DNA of 64,000 nt from NCBI RefSeq assembly GCF_905163445.1, contig NC_053189.1, positions 18,742,001-18,806,000 of the forward strand. The letters run 5' to 3'. Positions 1 to 15,000 of this stretch are shown here, piece by piece. The stretch's first letter is position 1; the number at the start of each line of letters is the position of its first letter. The notes beneath the pieces are model-generated. The model saw nothing but the letters and a program-made list of their open reading frames with translations. It searched no databases and was not told the origin of the DNA. The stretch comes from Pararge aegeria (Eukaryota; Arthropoda; Insecta; Lepidoptera; Nymphalidae). The translations under genes were made by a program, and so were the position numbers.

Positions 1-3000
1 GCAATGTACATGATGAGAAAGGCGCGAGAGAGACTAGCGTTGATCGTGATACGCATAATCTTATATGCTACCATTCTGCTGCGGAGAAGTGAGTTACATA
101 ATGCTTTTTAAATTAAGACAATAATTATTTATCTTGAGTGGTTCATTATTTATTTTCATCTGCTTCCTCTTTTGGTTTTTACCGCGCAGTCCGCTGTATT
201 AGCGTACATGTGTACCACTTACCAATTCCCCGCACACTTATGTTAATGCTGTCTACGTCCTGATTCGCTATGGCGTTCAAAACGTTTCTGCGCATAGAAT
301 GCAATTTGAAACGCACATATTGCCATCTCTGCCTACAAGGACTGTAACAATGGAAAATAAATAACTATTTATTTATTTTCGATTGTTACATTATTGTCTT
401 CTATCTATTATTCAGTTTTAATACAATTGTTGCTTTATAGGATATTCCGTGAGTATTCAGTATGGCTGGAGGAAGGAGAGAAGGTTCGCGCCACTCCACT
501 CCACGCCGATGTCGCGCGGTTTATTTCCGAGCAGGTACCTACGACAAAGCTGTAGATAATTTGAAATAAACTTCAGATGAAAAGGAGTTAAAATATCTTT
601 CTGTTGTCCGACTTGAATTGACTTCTGCGTTCGTTTAAGTTTTTTTAAAGTGTCTCTCTCCAGGCAACCTTTGTGTTTTTTTTTTAAATTTTGAAACAAA
701 GGTAACAAAGCTTACTGTTTCATATCTCACGAGGACATTCCCTGGGCGTTTATTTGGATAAAACTTGTCCAAGGTCCTTCACTACAATACAAGCTATCTG
801 TGTGCCCAATTCCGCCAAGATCGGCGCAGTATTTGAGCGGAACATGGGTAAAAAACAAACATTTTAGAATTGGTAATAGGAGTGTTGATTTCAATTTTGT
901 AGGCGCTCGAAACAGCTTGGCGCGCTTCCTTGAGCCAGGTATCACCCGTGGCGGACTCTCCACCCGCCCCATTAGGCGCGCAGTCGGCGCCGCAAGCATA
1001 CACGACGCATTTTGAACGCGCCGTCTCGGCGATCATGGACATCAAGAGTAAAAAAAGACGCCGCAGGTTAGATAACGCTTTCTTCAATATATAGACATGT
1101 GCTTGACTTCAAATCTGGTGACAGGTGATGATTCCACCTAAGAGCGCACTAGCCTAGATGGGCATACCAGATCTTTTGAGGTCCTTTGGGGAATTAATTG
1201 GACAGTAATATTTTTTACATAATGAATTATTCAAAAACAAGTTCCATTATCAGACACTGATCATCATCCAAAAAGTTATTAATCAGTCAATAGAGCCAGA
1301 AGTGGCTCATTTCTTGGTGGTTCAATTAATTGTAACGGAGATCCTAATCTCAGTATAAACCACAAAATATTTGTCTGTCTGTAAATACTGTTAACAATTA
1401 CAGGTACAAAATGCCGGATTTACCGACCATCAAAGATGACATGTACTTTAGAGATACAAAATTGGTCGTTGAAACAATTCAGCAGCACCTGACAGAACTA
1501 GAAAATTTTACTAAGTAAGTACGAGTTGGCTATGACCTTAAAATGGCTTTACTAGCCTCCTTCCTTAATTTTCTTTCAAATCTCCTAACAATGCCATATT
1601 TCATGACAGTTGAAACTCTCGGTCGATAAATACTTAATTAGGATAGACGTGCAAACGTGGAAAAGAAAACAATATGCAATGGGCAATATGTTACTCACAG
1701 TTGCATTAAAACTACCGCTTGTAAAGAACAACCAGTCTTCATGTTTGAAGATAATATGTTGTGTCGAAAACACATAACGTGGGATAGGGGCGAGAAGAAT
1801 TGTAAACTACGTTTACTTTCTAAATGGAAGGTACGTTGTGACCTTTATAATTTTGTGAAATTGAATATAAATAAATAGCAAAATAAATCATAAATACACT
1901 AAGACAGTCCAAGCATCGCTATCTAGCATCAATTTAGGCGTAGCTTGTGTTATGGTTACTAAGATAGCTGATCATTATTTTTATGACACACATACATAGT
2001 TATAATATACAGATAAACACCCAAATACTGAATATCATTATTGTTCACACAAATATTTTCCAGCTGTCGTAATCGAACCCACAGCCTTGGAATATGAAAG
2101 CATTTTCCAGTTAGAGACGGTGCCCACTGCGCCAGTCGGCTCTCAAATTCAAATTTAAATTCATTTATTTCAAGTAGGCCTACTTTATAAGCACTTTTGA
2201 AACGTCAAGTATGTATAATTGTAGTGACTCTATCATTGGTTCGGAAACCATTGCCGATTCTATAGAGAAGAGCTGGCAAGAAACTCAGTAGTTGCTCTTT
2301 TCAAACATCAACATTTACAATCATTTTTCTATCTTGCGGGAGATGAGAGCGAGGCTGGCTGCTTCCAATCTTCCTTGTCATTGAGGAATTCATCAAATGT
2401 ATAGTAACCTCGCTGCTCTCAATATAGGTAGTATGTTAAACCATTGGAGAGTACATTGCCGAAGATCTGTTTTGTGTAGAGTATAAAGATTGAAGAAATT
2501 ATAAATAACGCCGTACAGATTCTCGCGCTTTTCGCGGAGTATAGCAAAAGAGGCTTAAATTTCATAGTATATCAAAAAAACACCACCGTCGATATACCGT
2601 GTTAAATGTGCTATTATTTAGGTTTACTTTTGGGTTTTCGCTTAAGGGAGTGGGTGTCGGATCTGGAGCGTGTGACAAAGTTGGACGGCCAGCTGTGGGA
2701 GCTGGTCAGCCGGCACCGCGTGCGCCGGCCGCTGCCGCCCGTGCGGAGGCCCTGCCCGCAGGGCTGCAAGCCCGTCACTATTCATATCGCGGTAAGTTCC
2801 CACACCACGCGAACTGTACGTCCGAATAAGCCCGTAAAATAATTAAGCAGTTGTTTAAGGCGTCACATCTCGGAGGGAGCTTTAAACGGAAAAAAAAAAT
2901 TGCGGATCCGAAAAGAATCTCAATAAATTAAGTAACGGTTTGGTTTTTATAATTGTATCTACTCTTTACATGCACCGGTTTGGTATCTGGTACACATTCT

Positions 3001-6000
3001 GAAATATTTAATGATCTATCTCCTTATAAATCTAGATTTATACGTACATTAAATATTTTTGTAATAATAACTAGGAGACCTTACAAATAAGTAGAGATTA
3101 AAGGATCGATCCATCATAGTTAAGTCGCTTTAGCAGCTTTTGTATTAAATCAATGGCAAAAACAAAAGTGCTTTACGTTAGTATCGAAGTGTTAATTCTT
3201 ATACAAATAAATCGTTTTATCATCAAGCGTAGGTATTTATTTAGGAAAATACTTTTTAATTCATTCGAATCGGACGTTTAATTGAAAAGGTATCGCGAGT
3301 CTATTCATTGTTAGTGATAGAAGCTGAAACGAACGTACACGAAATTCTCCTTCAAACCACCAAAGTTGGTCCTTTACATTTACTGACTCCAGTAAATATT
3401 GCTTATCCAGCGCAATCGTGTTAGTTTTGCTGCTGCTACTGCCACAAAACTCTCAAAAAAACTGTTACAACGAGATGCTTTAAAACAACAAAATAAATGC
3501 GTACAAATTTTAAAAGACGGATGCTCCAAGATTCATTTCTCATCAAGTAATTTTTTTTTCACAGAAAGACGAATGGTGTATATCGACTGGGGCCGAACAA
3601 GGAATACAGGAGAATCGGTTCGTATTGATCTACATGCGTGTAACGACTTTCAATCGTGACAAATCTGATTTTTATAATTTACTTATGCATGGTTGAAAAC
3701 ATGTCAATTATAGTTTTGAATTACAAGTTATAGTGGTTTTCAGTAATTATTTGACTAATGAAAGACAATTTTTACTATTAAATAGTAACTATGAACCATT
3801 ATCCAGGTGAACTGTTATTTCTTAGTCTTCTAGATAAAGCAGTTTCTGAGATATACTCTCATTAACTGTTATGATAATAATAGGCAGTTGTATGAATATA
3901 ATTAACCAGTTAGTTTTGTTCCAGCCGAAGTGCGCGCGCGGCCATCCGCCAGCTGTCCCGGCCGCGGCCGCTGGAGGCGCAGGTGACGTCGCGACTGCAC
4001 TCGATAGGCAGGTCAGTGCTCATAGAGAAGTTCGCTTACGGGGTACTTAGCGTTCCTTGGTATGAACATATCATATCTGTTTTTAAGTAATGCTATCTAT
4101 ATATTTAACTGATATTTAACTAAAATTTATTTCAAAATGCTTCGTTGAGAAAAAAACATGTTTTGATAGTAAAATTAACAAATTTATATCAGAAAATAAT
4201 CGAAGTTACTTGTGACTGTGTCACTCAATATTTACATTGTTGTGATGTTATAATTATACCTTAAAGCTGTATTGCAATTTAAAGCGATGAGTGTTTCGAA
4301 AAAAGACTGAACTGGATTTTTTTTTGTCATAATTTTACAATTATTTTAGAGATATTAAAACGCCTATGAATCCCAATGGGCAATAGAAATAAACCCCCAA
4401 AAAAATCAGATGAAGTCACTTTGTACCGTCGCCATTCGTAATATCATGAAGAACTAAACCTGTTAATTTTAGCGCGCTAGTTTTGGGTGCCCTTTAAAGT
4501 TTCTATAAAGAGAGACGGTGCCGGCATCTAACACGGCTGGTAGGCACACATGATATTTTTCTCCCGGGGAAAGGACAAAATGTTTTTTTCTTCCACAGCT
4601 TTATCAACACTTCGCACATTGGCACAAAAAGGGAAATAATATCGGATTAATAAACGGGGGTAAACTTCTCCTATTCCCATTGCCGTGCTTTGGCAGGTTG
4701 ACACGTTCATGTTATCCTTTGTAGGGGCATATAATTGTAGTCTCCTATACTGGCTAGACGAGCAGGCATTCATGCAGTGTGGTTGTGCAGGCGCGTCCGC
4801 AGCCAGGAGGCGGCGCTGCGCGTGGCCGAGCTGGCCGCCGCCGCGGCGCCGCGCACGCAGCAGTGTGCGCCCGCACACGACGCCGTGTGCGCGCTCGTCG
4901 CCGACGTCGCCGCGGTGAGCGCACTTCTACTCAATTGCCGATTGTATGTAGTAAGATTGCGCGAATTGTCTGTGTAACAGATCATCGCCAACTATCGTAA
5001 AACTCTTTCTTAGATGATGTCCACACAGTAAAATGTTCGAAATGTTTGTAGGCTTCATGAGATACCGTAAGACTATTTACGGTGCGTTACGGTTAATAGT
5101 GCGTAACTGAGTGATATTTTGCTACTTTAGAATCGTCATCTTCATTAGTCTTAATAAACAAAACTCGGTCTAATGTGTTTCTCGAGGTACCGCGAACGGT
5201 AAAGACCAAGTTAGTCGAAGAAAATTCACACTAAGTTAGCTAATTTGGTATAAGAAAAACATATTCATTACCTTACTGTTTCCACAACATCTTTAACAAT
5301 CCACTGGACTAAAGGCCTCTTTCTACGGGAGGGTTTACTTAAAATCACTAAACTGGGCAGACGGGTCGGCGATCCCAGCAGAAGATTGCAGTTGTACAGA
5401 GGACGCGGTGCCCGTTCTCCGTTATATTACATATCACTTCTGCGGAGAGAGATGGGGTAGTGCCAACTGTATTCCGATCTGTCGTGGTTCTTTTTATATG
5501 CTTATACCCAAATTCACTAGGAGTGATAGGAATAGTTCCCACGTAACTGTGTCTCACTGGTGCGTGCGCAGCGCTTCCTCAGCGCGGACGGGCCGCTGGC
5601 GGCGCGGCTGCTGGGCCGCTGGGGCGCGCGCGCCGCGCTGCAGCCGCTGTGCGCGCAGCTGGTGCGGCCGGCGCGCCTGCGCCCGCGCGACGTGCCCGCG
5701 CTGTACGCCGCCGTGCTGCGCCTGCCGCTCGCGCCGCACGTGGCCTTCAGCTACCTCTCCAAGGTACCGCGCGCCTCGCACTGCGGCCACCTGGCCATTC
5801 CTTTATATTTGCTGACCTGTGCTATTCATCATCATTTTCTTGCTAGGTACCAACGCTGCGTTTAACAGTGCGAGATCGCCACTGCTGCACCTTGGGACCC
5901 CAACGTCCACAGTTAATTTTAATTTTTGATATTTGCGTACACAAAGCCAGTTGAGGGATCGACTATACCAATGGAATATTACAATTATTATATTTGGGGA

Positions 6001-9000
6001 TCAATACTTTAAGAAAAACTATTTTTACCAAATATACGGAGTGACAACCATATATATAAATTGAGTAACAAATTAGTATGGCGACCGGAAACGAATTAGG
6101 TTCTTAACAATAATATTAAAACAATAATTTGCACACGCAATCAAAATAATAGGTTAGGGAAAAAAGTTAGGGCTAAGGATGATTTTTCACTTTTCTTTTT
6201 ACCGAAAACAATGATATAAGTTACTTAAAATTATAACCATATCTTGAAGTCGAGTATTAGTGATGATACGTTTCATTGGCGGTGTGTACGTTTGGAAATG
6301 ACCTTGTAGAAGTAATGTGGTCCGGCAGTTCGAGCTGGTGCCGTGGGCGGACGCGGCGGCGCCGAGCCAGCGCGCCCAAGTGCTGGAGGCGCTGGCGCAG
6401 GCCGCGCGCGGGCTGGGCGCGCGGCCCGACCCGCAACAACTGATGCTGCTGGAGGTGACGTGGACTATTGTTTCCTTGCGCACGCTGGAAACGGTTTCTC
6501 TGACCGGTGTCGACTACGGTGGTCAATCTCCAGAGAGATTTTTCAACTACGCGGAAGATGTTCTTATAGTGCACAAGTGTACGCAAACACAGGTTCACTC
6601 TCTATTCCCTCGCTCTAAAAGTCCGATGGGACGACAGATCCGACACGACCGGAAAGAGATCGGGCGTAGGACCGGCAGCTTAACGTGATCTCCTAGGCAC
6701 GGGGGTATATCACCACTACCCGGCTTTCCGAGTCCCAGACTGTGGGTTCGTTTCCAAGAACTTGAAAATGTTTTTATAATAATATCGTTTAAATGAAAAC
6801 CGATAAAATACTTCACAGGCTTTAGAGGTACATTACGTACTGTCTCTTAGACTTATATGTGAAACCGAAAACCTAATAGTTTTTAATTATTTATATATAT
6901 TATTTGTAAATATGCATCAGTTATCTTAGTACCCATAACCTATAGTTTTAGAAAGTTAAGTTATCTCCCAAGAACGTGCTAGTACTTCCCTTGCACGATG
7001 TCTGTTGTGCAGGACATGATGGAAAAGGGCGACCTTGGACTTCTCAGGGTTTTATGAAATGAAATGAAGAAGTGAACTTCTATAATTAGTAATACAGCCA
7101 CTTCAGACTTCTAAGTCTCTCAGCTCGTACTATATAATAACACACCGTTTGAGTATCGTTGATAGCCTCTCCCAAAAACTGACATTCTAGGGCTCCTCGG
7201 CAAGATCTGTTTCTTATTAAATCTTAATTTATTTTGTAGTTATTATTCAAAATGTAAAACTCCACTCCCAGTGGACAAAATTCTTGTCCAATTTGTCTGT
7301 ATGTAGTGACTCCGTCGCGCACTGGTTCGGAAGCAAGAAACTTAGCATTCACTCATGTCCTACATTTTACAATCATTTTGTTGAGATCAGAGCGGAGTTG
7401 ACTACATCAAAGCCATTATGGCTCTAGTCAGCTCCGTAAGTCATTAAGAAATTCATTAATTGTACTGTTGGCTAAATATAAGAATAACATTTTCTTTGAT
7501 GTCATTTGATTCAGGTATGTGGATATATTAACATCAAAGAATAAACTTTTATTTTAACTAACTAAGCTATTTAAAACAGGACAAGAAGTTTTTAAAAAAT
7601 TAAATAATAAGAAAATTACCGAAAGTTACAAACAATGTAGTCTAATTTTCTTTTCATCAAATATGGCATTCCTCAGAAAAAGGCATAAGCTCTGTGATAC
7701 CCAGTGTGTAATGCGCTGTGCGCAAAACCATTAGTCCTCTTACACATGGCACAAAGTATGCATAATAAATAAATAATTAAGAGCCTGAGAAGTGAAAAAC
7801 CAGTGTGGAGATATTCGCTTTTATTTGTTTGTGGGTTGATATGATGATGACGACGATATTCGCTGTGTCGGCAGCTGCTAGCAGTGCATTCGCAGGCGGT
7901 GGCGCGCGCGCCCGAGCTGTGCGCGCACGTGTTGCACTGCGCGCGCCTGGCGTGCGCGGGCGCCGGCCTGCCGCCGGAATACCTGGCGCACGTGGTCGAA
8001 GTCGTGGACAAATACGGCGACGAAGTGGATTTTGATCAGGTATATTTCGGGTCGAAACGTTTGTTGGGCTGTATGTTTTTTTTCTACTGTGGGGAATGCA
8101 TTTACGCATACCATCCGAGGGACGGTATTTGGGACTTAACTTATAAGAAAGTACAGAAATAGAAACAAATAAAAAAAAAATGACGGAGCGAAAGATATGC
8201 ACCTTCGATCTCTCAAAGTTACTAACTGTCCTCGCGTTAACTATGGGCCGTAACGTAGATATAACGAGAGTTATGGTTTCGTTCTCATAGTAGGTTTGTG
8301 AATTTCTTCACTACCTCGTATGTTCACAACGATAGGATGGATTTCGGTAGTTAAGGTATCGTTACATTCGTCTTAAATCCTTCGTAAAAAACAAAATTTT
8401 GGATCTTTGACTCGAAATAGTAAAAGGTTAATAGAAAAGAAAATATTGATCGCCATTTTAAAACTTAAAACTAAAGCTACAAGGGCCACGAGCCCACAAG
8501 AAACTTGGCCGGGTGTTCTTTTTGTTATCACCATCTCTCGTTGCCATTCTATATGTATTCAAAAAGCAGACTGGTTAGAGCACTAATTAATTCCTAAGCT
8601 TTTTATATAATTAACTTAATCCTTCACACTATACGTTTACGAATACAAACTGAACTTTTTCAGGATATCTCTGAGATATCAATCGGTAGTTTATGGTAAA
8701 ATTGTATATGTGATGTTCATTATTGCTTTCTTTTTAGCTGGGACATGTGCTTCGGCAACTGGGCGTGATGTTTTGGACGGCTTGCGACTCGGGGGCGATA
8801 GAAAGCGCGACGCACGCAACGTACGCGGCGCACTTCGCGGACATCTTGTGCGCTCTGCTGCGGGCGTTCGTCGCGGCCGCCGTGCGCCGCACCTACGAAC
8901 CGGTAAGAGGTAAGGCTGAACTAGAAACGATACTGTACCGCATTCTAAATAAAAGTGCATAAGTAAATTGACGTGTGCCACATTGATGACGAGGATAGAT

Positions 9001-12000
9001 TGTTTTTATTACGTTATACATTACGCGTACAAACTTTTAAAGATTTAAGCCTGAAAATTTATACTTGGGTTTATGCTCCGTTTCTCGAATAATTCGGTGT
9101 AATCACTTTATCTATGAAAGGCCAAGGTCACACGTTGTATCTGTACGTTCACGTATATTACAGATACGTGAAGTCTTATCTATATTTATAATATCCCAAA
9201 TAAAAGGAGAAAGAAAATGTCTTGTTTGTGATTGCATAAACAAGAAGACATATTATATTTTCTTTCTCTTTTTTTTGGGATGGTTGACCATAGGGTCAGC
9301 ATAACTTCTCTGCCGTCAGTGTCCGTGAAAAATAAGTTATCTGTTCCCGCGAGTTTTATATGCTAACCTTTGATTACTATGTATGGCTTAGAAACTATAT
9401 GTATCATGTATTAGTGTCGAGGTCATCGGTGACAAAAATCAATAAGTTTCTCCTGTAACAAAAACTTCTCAACCAGGCTAAAGAAGTTTTCACTTCAAAA
9501 AAATGTTAAAAATCATAGTAGTAGTGTGTTTTGCCTGAACTTAATAATTTACGTTACTACTACTAACAAGTGTTTTTTTGTGACAGAGCTCATTCGGGAA
9601 AGTACTACCGCCATGTTTATTTTTGCCGCAAAGCAGCATTATAGCAATGCCATGTTGCAGCCTGACTGGCGTGGTTGCCGGTCTAATTATTACTTGAACA
9701 CCTACGTTCAGGTTTGATGGACACAGGGCGGCACGTTGCAGGACGAGTTCTTGGCATTACCTGCGAAGTGATGCCCTGTTTATAGGCGATGGTCTTCCAC
9801 CTCACCATCAGGTTGGTGGGCCATCCGCTCGGTCCGCCAACTATGAGTATATAAAAAAAAGAAAATATGTCACGTTGGTGCGGAGGCCCAGTAGCCGGTT
9901 GTCTGTGTGCGCGCAGTGTCGGTGTACGCGTGGGCGGCGCTGCGCGAGAGCTGGGCGGCGTGGCTGCAGCCGGGCCGCGCGCCGGCGCTGGCGCCCGACG
10001 CCGGCGCCGCCATGCTGGCGCGCTTCGTCGACGCGATCGCGATGATCATGCTCGAGTGCCCAGGTACGGACTCAGCCTCGCGCACGCTAGTAGCTCGACC
10101 TACTACGATACCGTCCCGTGTGCCCAGCCCGGTGATTATATGTAAACCAAAAATAAATAAAAGAGAATCAAATAGAGTAACATCTGCATGGTTACTAGCA
10201 TGGGCAGAAGACAACTATATCCCCGGGGAAAGGATATAAAAATGTATCTTATCCCACAGCTTTATCAACTCTGGCGCACAAGTGGAAATAATATCCAAAC
10301 AATATACATATAATAAACTTCTCCGTTTCCGTCTTCTCCGTAAGGATAGACGTTGGGGGTCGAGGTGCTGAAATGGCGGACCCGCACCGGTAAGCGCAGC
10401 GACGATCGACCCCCAACGAGGTGGACAGACGACATTAAGTGCGTCGCAGGTAGCCACTGGATCCAAGCGGCACAAAACCGTGGAATTTGGAACTCCCTAC
10501 AAAAGACCTATGTCCCGCAGTGGACGTGTATCGGTTGATATGATGATGATGGTGTCCCCTATTCCATGTTCCCGTGCTTATAGCAGATAGGCACTCGGAT
10601 ATAGTTTCGGTCTCCTGCCTATGCTGCAAGTCGCGCTGTTCCGCAGGCTGCGAGGACGGCCTGCTGCGCCAGGTGTTCGAGTGGGCGGTGCGCGCGCACG
10701 GCTGCCCCGAGCGGCGCGCGCAGGCCGCGGCGCTGTTGCCGCCGCTGGGCGCGCTGCCGTGGCACCGCCAGTGGCTCCGCGCGGACGCGCTCGCGCTGTG
10801 CTGCCAGGTCCGCCACGACCACCTCTTAACTTAAGCGCTAATGTAAAACAGGATGCGTGTTGCGAGATGATAGGCGGGAGAAGTCATGGTCAGTGCGTGC
10901 CAAAGAGCTAAGAAGAAAGTGTTTGCGACGGCTGCGATCATTTCTTCCAATTCCGACCAAAGTTACGCTAGTATTCAAAATCTTTCTATTCGAAAATATT
11001 ATCATGTTTCGACTAAAACTCAAGTGGCTTACTATTCGTCGTCGCCGGGATATGCATGTACTTTCACTTCTGTTCTGTGTGTTATTTCATTTAAAAACTA
11101 CCTCGCATTTGAAAGATGACATAGAGATGAGCATACGACGAACCAAATCACTGGCAATACTTAAAAAAACAGTTAAGGCCCACAATATTGTAAACGACTA
11201 TTAATAGCATGTATATTTAAATTCAAATTCATTTATTTCAAGTAGACTTACTTTATAAGCACTTTTGAAACGTCAAGTGTGTATATTTGTAGTGACTCTA
11301 CCACCGGTTCGGAAAGCAGATTCTACCGAGAAGAGCCGGCAAGAAAATCAGTAGTTGCTCTTTTCCAACATCAACATTTACAATCATTTTCTATCTTGCG
11401 GGAGAGCGAGGCTGGCTGCTTCCAATCTTCCTTGTCATTGAGGAATTCATCAAATGTATAGTAACCTCGTTGTATAAGATGCGTTTTTATACATTTTTTA
11501 AATGTATGCATTGGTAGGTCAAGAATTTCCTTAGGAATCATGTTGTAAAAGCGTATACTCAACCCCACAAAGGAGTTCTGCACCTTTCGCAGACGATATG
11601 CAGATATCACTAATTTATGTCCGTTTCTGGTAAGTCGATTGTTAATTTCCGCTTTTTGTTTATAAAGAGTAATATTTTGTCTCTCAAAGACTGTATTCTA
11701 TAAGAATACCTATTTGTTTAAATTTTTCACGAAGCGACTAGCAGGATCCAAGTTTATGTATTGATCGTACGGCTACATATTTTAAAGTTTCATAATTATG
11801 TTATAAGTTTGCTGTCAATTTTAATGTATTTCGTTAGATTTATTAGCGGCTACTTAATTGGTGTATGTGTTATTTTCTTTGTACTAATTTTAAGTATTAA
11901 GTATACTGTTTGGGCCTTAATAAATAAAATTAAATCGTACGGCTCTTCTCTGTAGTATAAATATACTTTCAATATCTGCAGCTTTTCCCCACAGCAAGAT

Positions 12001-15000
12001 CCCATAGGACATAATACTGTGAAAGTATGCGAAATAAACAAGCCTAGCTGTTTCAACATCGGTAAGCTGTCTAATTTTCCTGATTGCATATGCAGCTGAG
12101 CTGAGTTTACTCGCTAGGCTTTCTATATGGGTACCCCACTGTAGCTTACAATCTAAGGTCACTCCTAGAAAAACAGTGGAGTTTTCCATTTTAAGTGTTT
12201 CTCCATTTATTATGATGATTTTATCAATTTTTTTTACGTTAGGCAAAACAAATTCCAAACAATTGGTTTTTTTTTGCATTTAAAAGTAAGTTATTAACAG
12301 TAAACCCGTCGGACACATGTGACAAAGCACGGTTAACGTCAAAATTATCATTGTTTCTATCAGTCTTAAAAATGAGAGATGTATCATCTGCAAACAGTAC
12401 AATGTCACAAGTGCCTCTAACACGGTGTGGTAGATCATTTATATACACCAGAAACAATAAGGGACCCAAAATTATTAATTATATTATTTACTTTTGATGT
12501 AGTAGTTTATGTATTAGTATGTAGTTATTCACGTGTATGTATTTTAAAAATTTGTACCACCTGCAGTCTATTCTCTTCTTTTTTCCCAATTTGAAGTTGC
12601 CTGGCAGAGATCACTATTAAGCGATAAGGCCGCCTCTCGTATTCTACTTCTTTCTTTATGTTTCTGTTTTTACTATATTTTTGTATATGTTAATGTTGCG
12701 GTATACAATTAAAAGTTAAATAATAATAATAATTTACCCGGCTAAGTTTGTTGTGGGCTCTTCTTAGACCCGGGCGCGTTTAAAACCCTGGTAGCTTTAG
12801 GTTTAAGTTGCCGAACGAAGTTATCACCATCCCCTTACAATTATGTAAAGATATTTGTATGAAACGCATAAGCGCCTGTTTTAGGCCTACATTGAATAAA
12901 GAAATTTTGAATTTGAACTTTAATAATAATAATAAACGGTATTCAGTTTGGAAGGTCATCGCGTGGATTCCAGTAGCGTTATATATCGGCAGGTGAGCCG
13001 GTCCGGCGAGGCCGCGCTGGCGGCGTGGTGCGGCGCGTGCCTGCAGCACCAGCAGGCCGCGAGCTGGCTGCGGGGCGCCTCGGAGGACCAGCTCCCGGCC
13101 GCGCTGCCACTGCTGCTGGAGCTCTTCACCTCCAAGCGGCTCGCATTGCCCCGCCAGGTACTCGGCCACCATCTAACCCGTTGTCAGCTCCGGGCCTCCT
13201 ATTTCTTATAGAGGGTAGATCGATCCAATCTTGGTTAGATTGCGGACTGACCGACGATTTCTGGATGTGGATAGCGCGATTTCATCTTTGACATGTAATC
13301 CCTAAACTCCAAACTCACCTACCGTTATGTGATGAGGTGGTAACGGGCTAACTTGTTACTGTTACTGAGCGACAACGTACGTTAAATCGCTTAGCGATAC
13401 GACTTTGGCCACCGGACCAGACCACAGCGCTCAACGCTGAGCCGGGGGGTTGTCATAAGTGCGCGAGTAACCGGTGTGAGTGCTGACGAGTGCCGCCGGC
13501 AGGCGCTGGAGGAGGCGCGGCGGGTGCCGTGGGCGCGGCTGGGCGAGGCGGCGCTGGCGGACGCGCTGGTGCGGTTCTTCGCGGAGCACCACTCGCCCGC
13601 ACTGCCCTACCACCGCGCGCCACAATTCAGGTGCCCGATACGATCACACACCACCACTCAAATACACGTACACTTGTTAGCACTGAAATGTACATCATCC
13701 ACTAGAACATATCAACTGCTATTTCATTTAACAGACACAAACAAGTACGCTTTCACGTTTATAATATTAGTAAGCATTAGTTTTAGTAACATCGTTCCTT
13801 ATATTATCAAAGGTGAAAGTGTGTTTGTTTGTTTGCCCTTTCTTCGTGCCCTAACAAAGCAACAAAGCATGTGCATTTTTGGTATAGAGCTAGTTGAAAG
13901 GACGAAGAGTAACATAAGCTATTTTTACTAGAAAAAAAAGTTTCTCAGGGGTTTTTTTAAAAACCGTAGTAAGCGCGGATGTCTCGAAGACTGCTCGTAT
14001 TTTACAAACGAATATATATTGATTATCCATATAATCCATCGTCTCGAGTAACAATGCAGCCCGTAGGGTAATGCGGAGTGTAATATTAACTGGCTAAGAG
14101 ACATTTATTTCGGTTCCTAATATAGACCGTAATTCATTTATAGTAGAGTGCAAATTAGAAACATTTAATTTACATCATTAATTACTCGCAACCACGGCCT
14201 TCCGACCGGAATACAACAACGCTGCTTAGCAGCAGAAATAAGCATAGCGGTAATTCATCCCCGAACGAGCTCGGTGCGTGTCTGCTGTTTTATTGTTCGC
14301 GAATAATGAGTTACTTCACAGAGTCGTACTGTCGGCTTGCCAACTCGACCCAGAGCAGGCGGAATCCCTGCGGCTGGGCGGGGCGGCGGAGAAGCGCGCG
14401 CTCGGCGTGTCGCAGTGGGTGCGCGCCGCGTGCGCGCCCGCGCTGGCCGCGCACGTGGCCGAGCACGCGGCGCGCGCGCTCGCCACGCTCTCTGAACTAG
14501 GTCAGTCGCATGCGAGGCCGGCTGGTTGCACTACGATTCAGTTACGTGGCAGTAACTTAAACTCGTACTGGACTTCTGAATTGCTTGGCGATACGTCTCG
14601 GTCGGTAAGACGGCTGCGGGCAAATTAATAATGTTAATCATTTATTCAGGCTAAAAGTAATAGATAAAATAGTAACAAGAATGCCCTAACCTCTACGGTT
14701 TCAAACCTATGTTTCATCGAATCTACATTAGTTCGTAGTAACTTGACAAATTATAACTTTTATTCCAAAAGTTTGACAATAACAAATTATTATAGTGGCG
14801 AAGAGTGCTATAACAGGTATTCCTCATCATTACCGGTTCACATCGGTGTACAGCTCTCCTCTCAGAATGAGGAGGTTGTAGGGCCGGTCCACCAAGCGTG
14901 ACCACACTGTGGTAGATAAACACAGCTTTGCGAAAATTAGAGCTCTCAGGCAATGCAGATTTCCTTACTATTTTCCTTCACCGTTGCAAGTTAAATATAC

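Noticed and set aside
794..1087. 97-codon minus-strand open frame
   Set aside because: Lies opposite the phase-consistent exon 939-1066 and has no motif.
5408..5815. 135-codon plus-strand open frame
   Set aside because: Runs from intron through the exon at 5572 in a wrong frame; open only because the exon is GC-rich.
9065..9304. 79-codon frame in an EPG5-like intron
   Set aside because: Ends in poly-T-derived Phe/Leu runs, with no acceptor or donor in matching phase.
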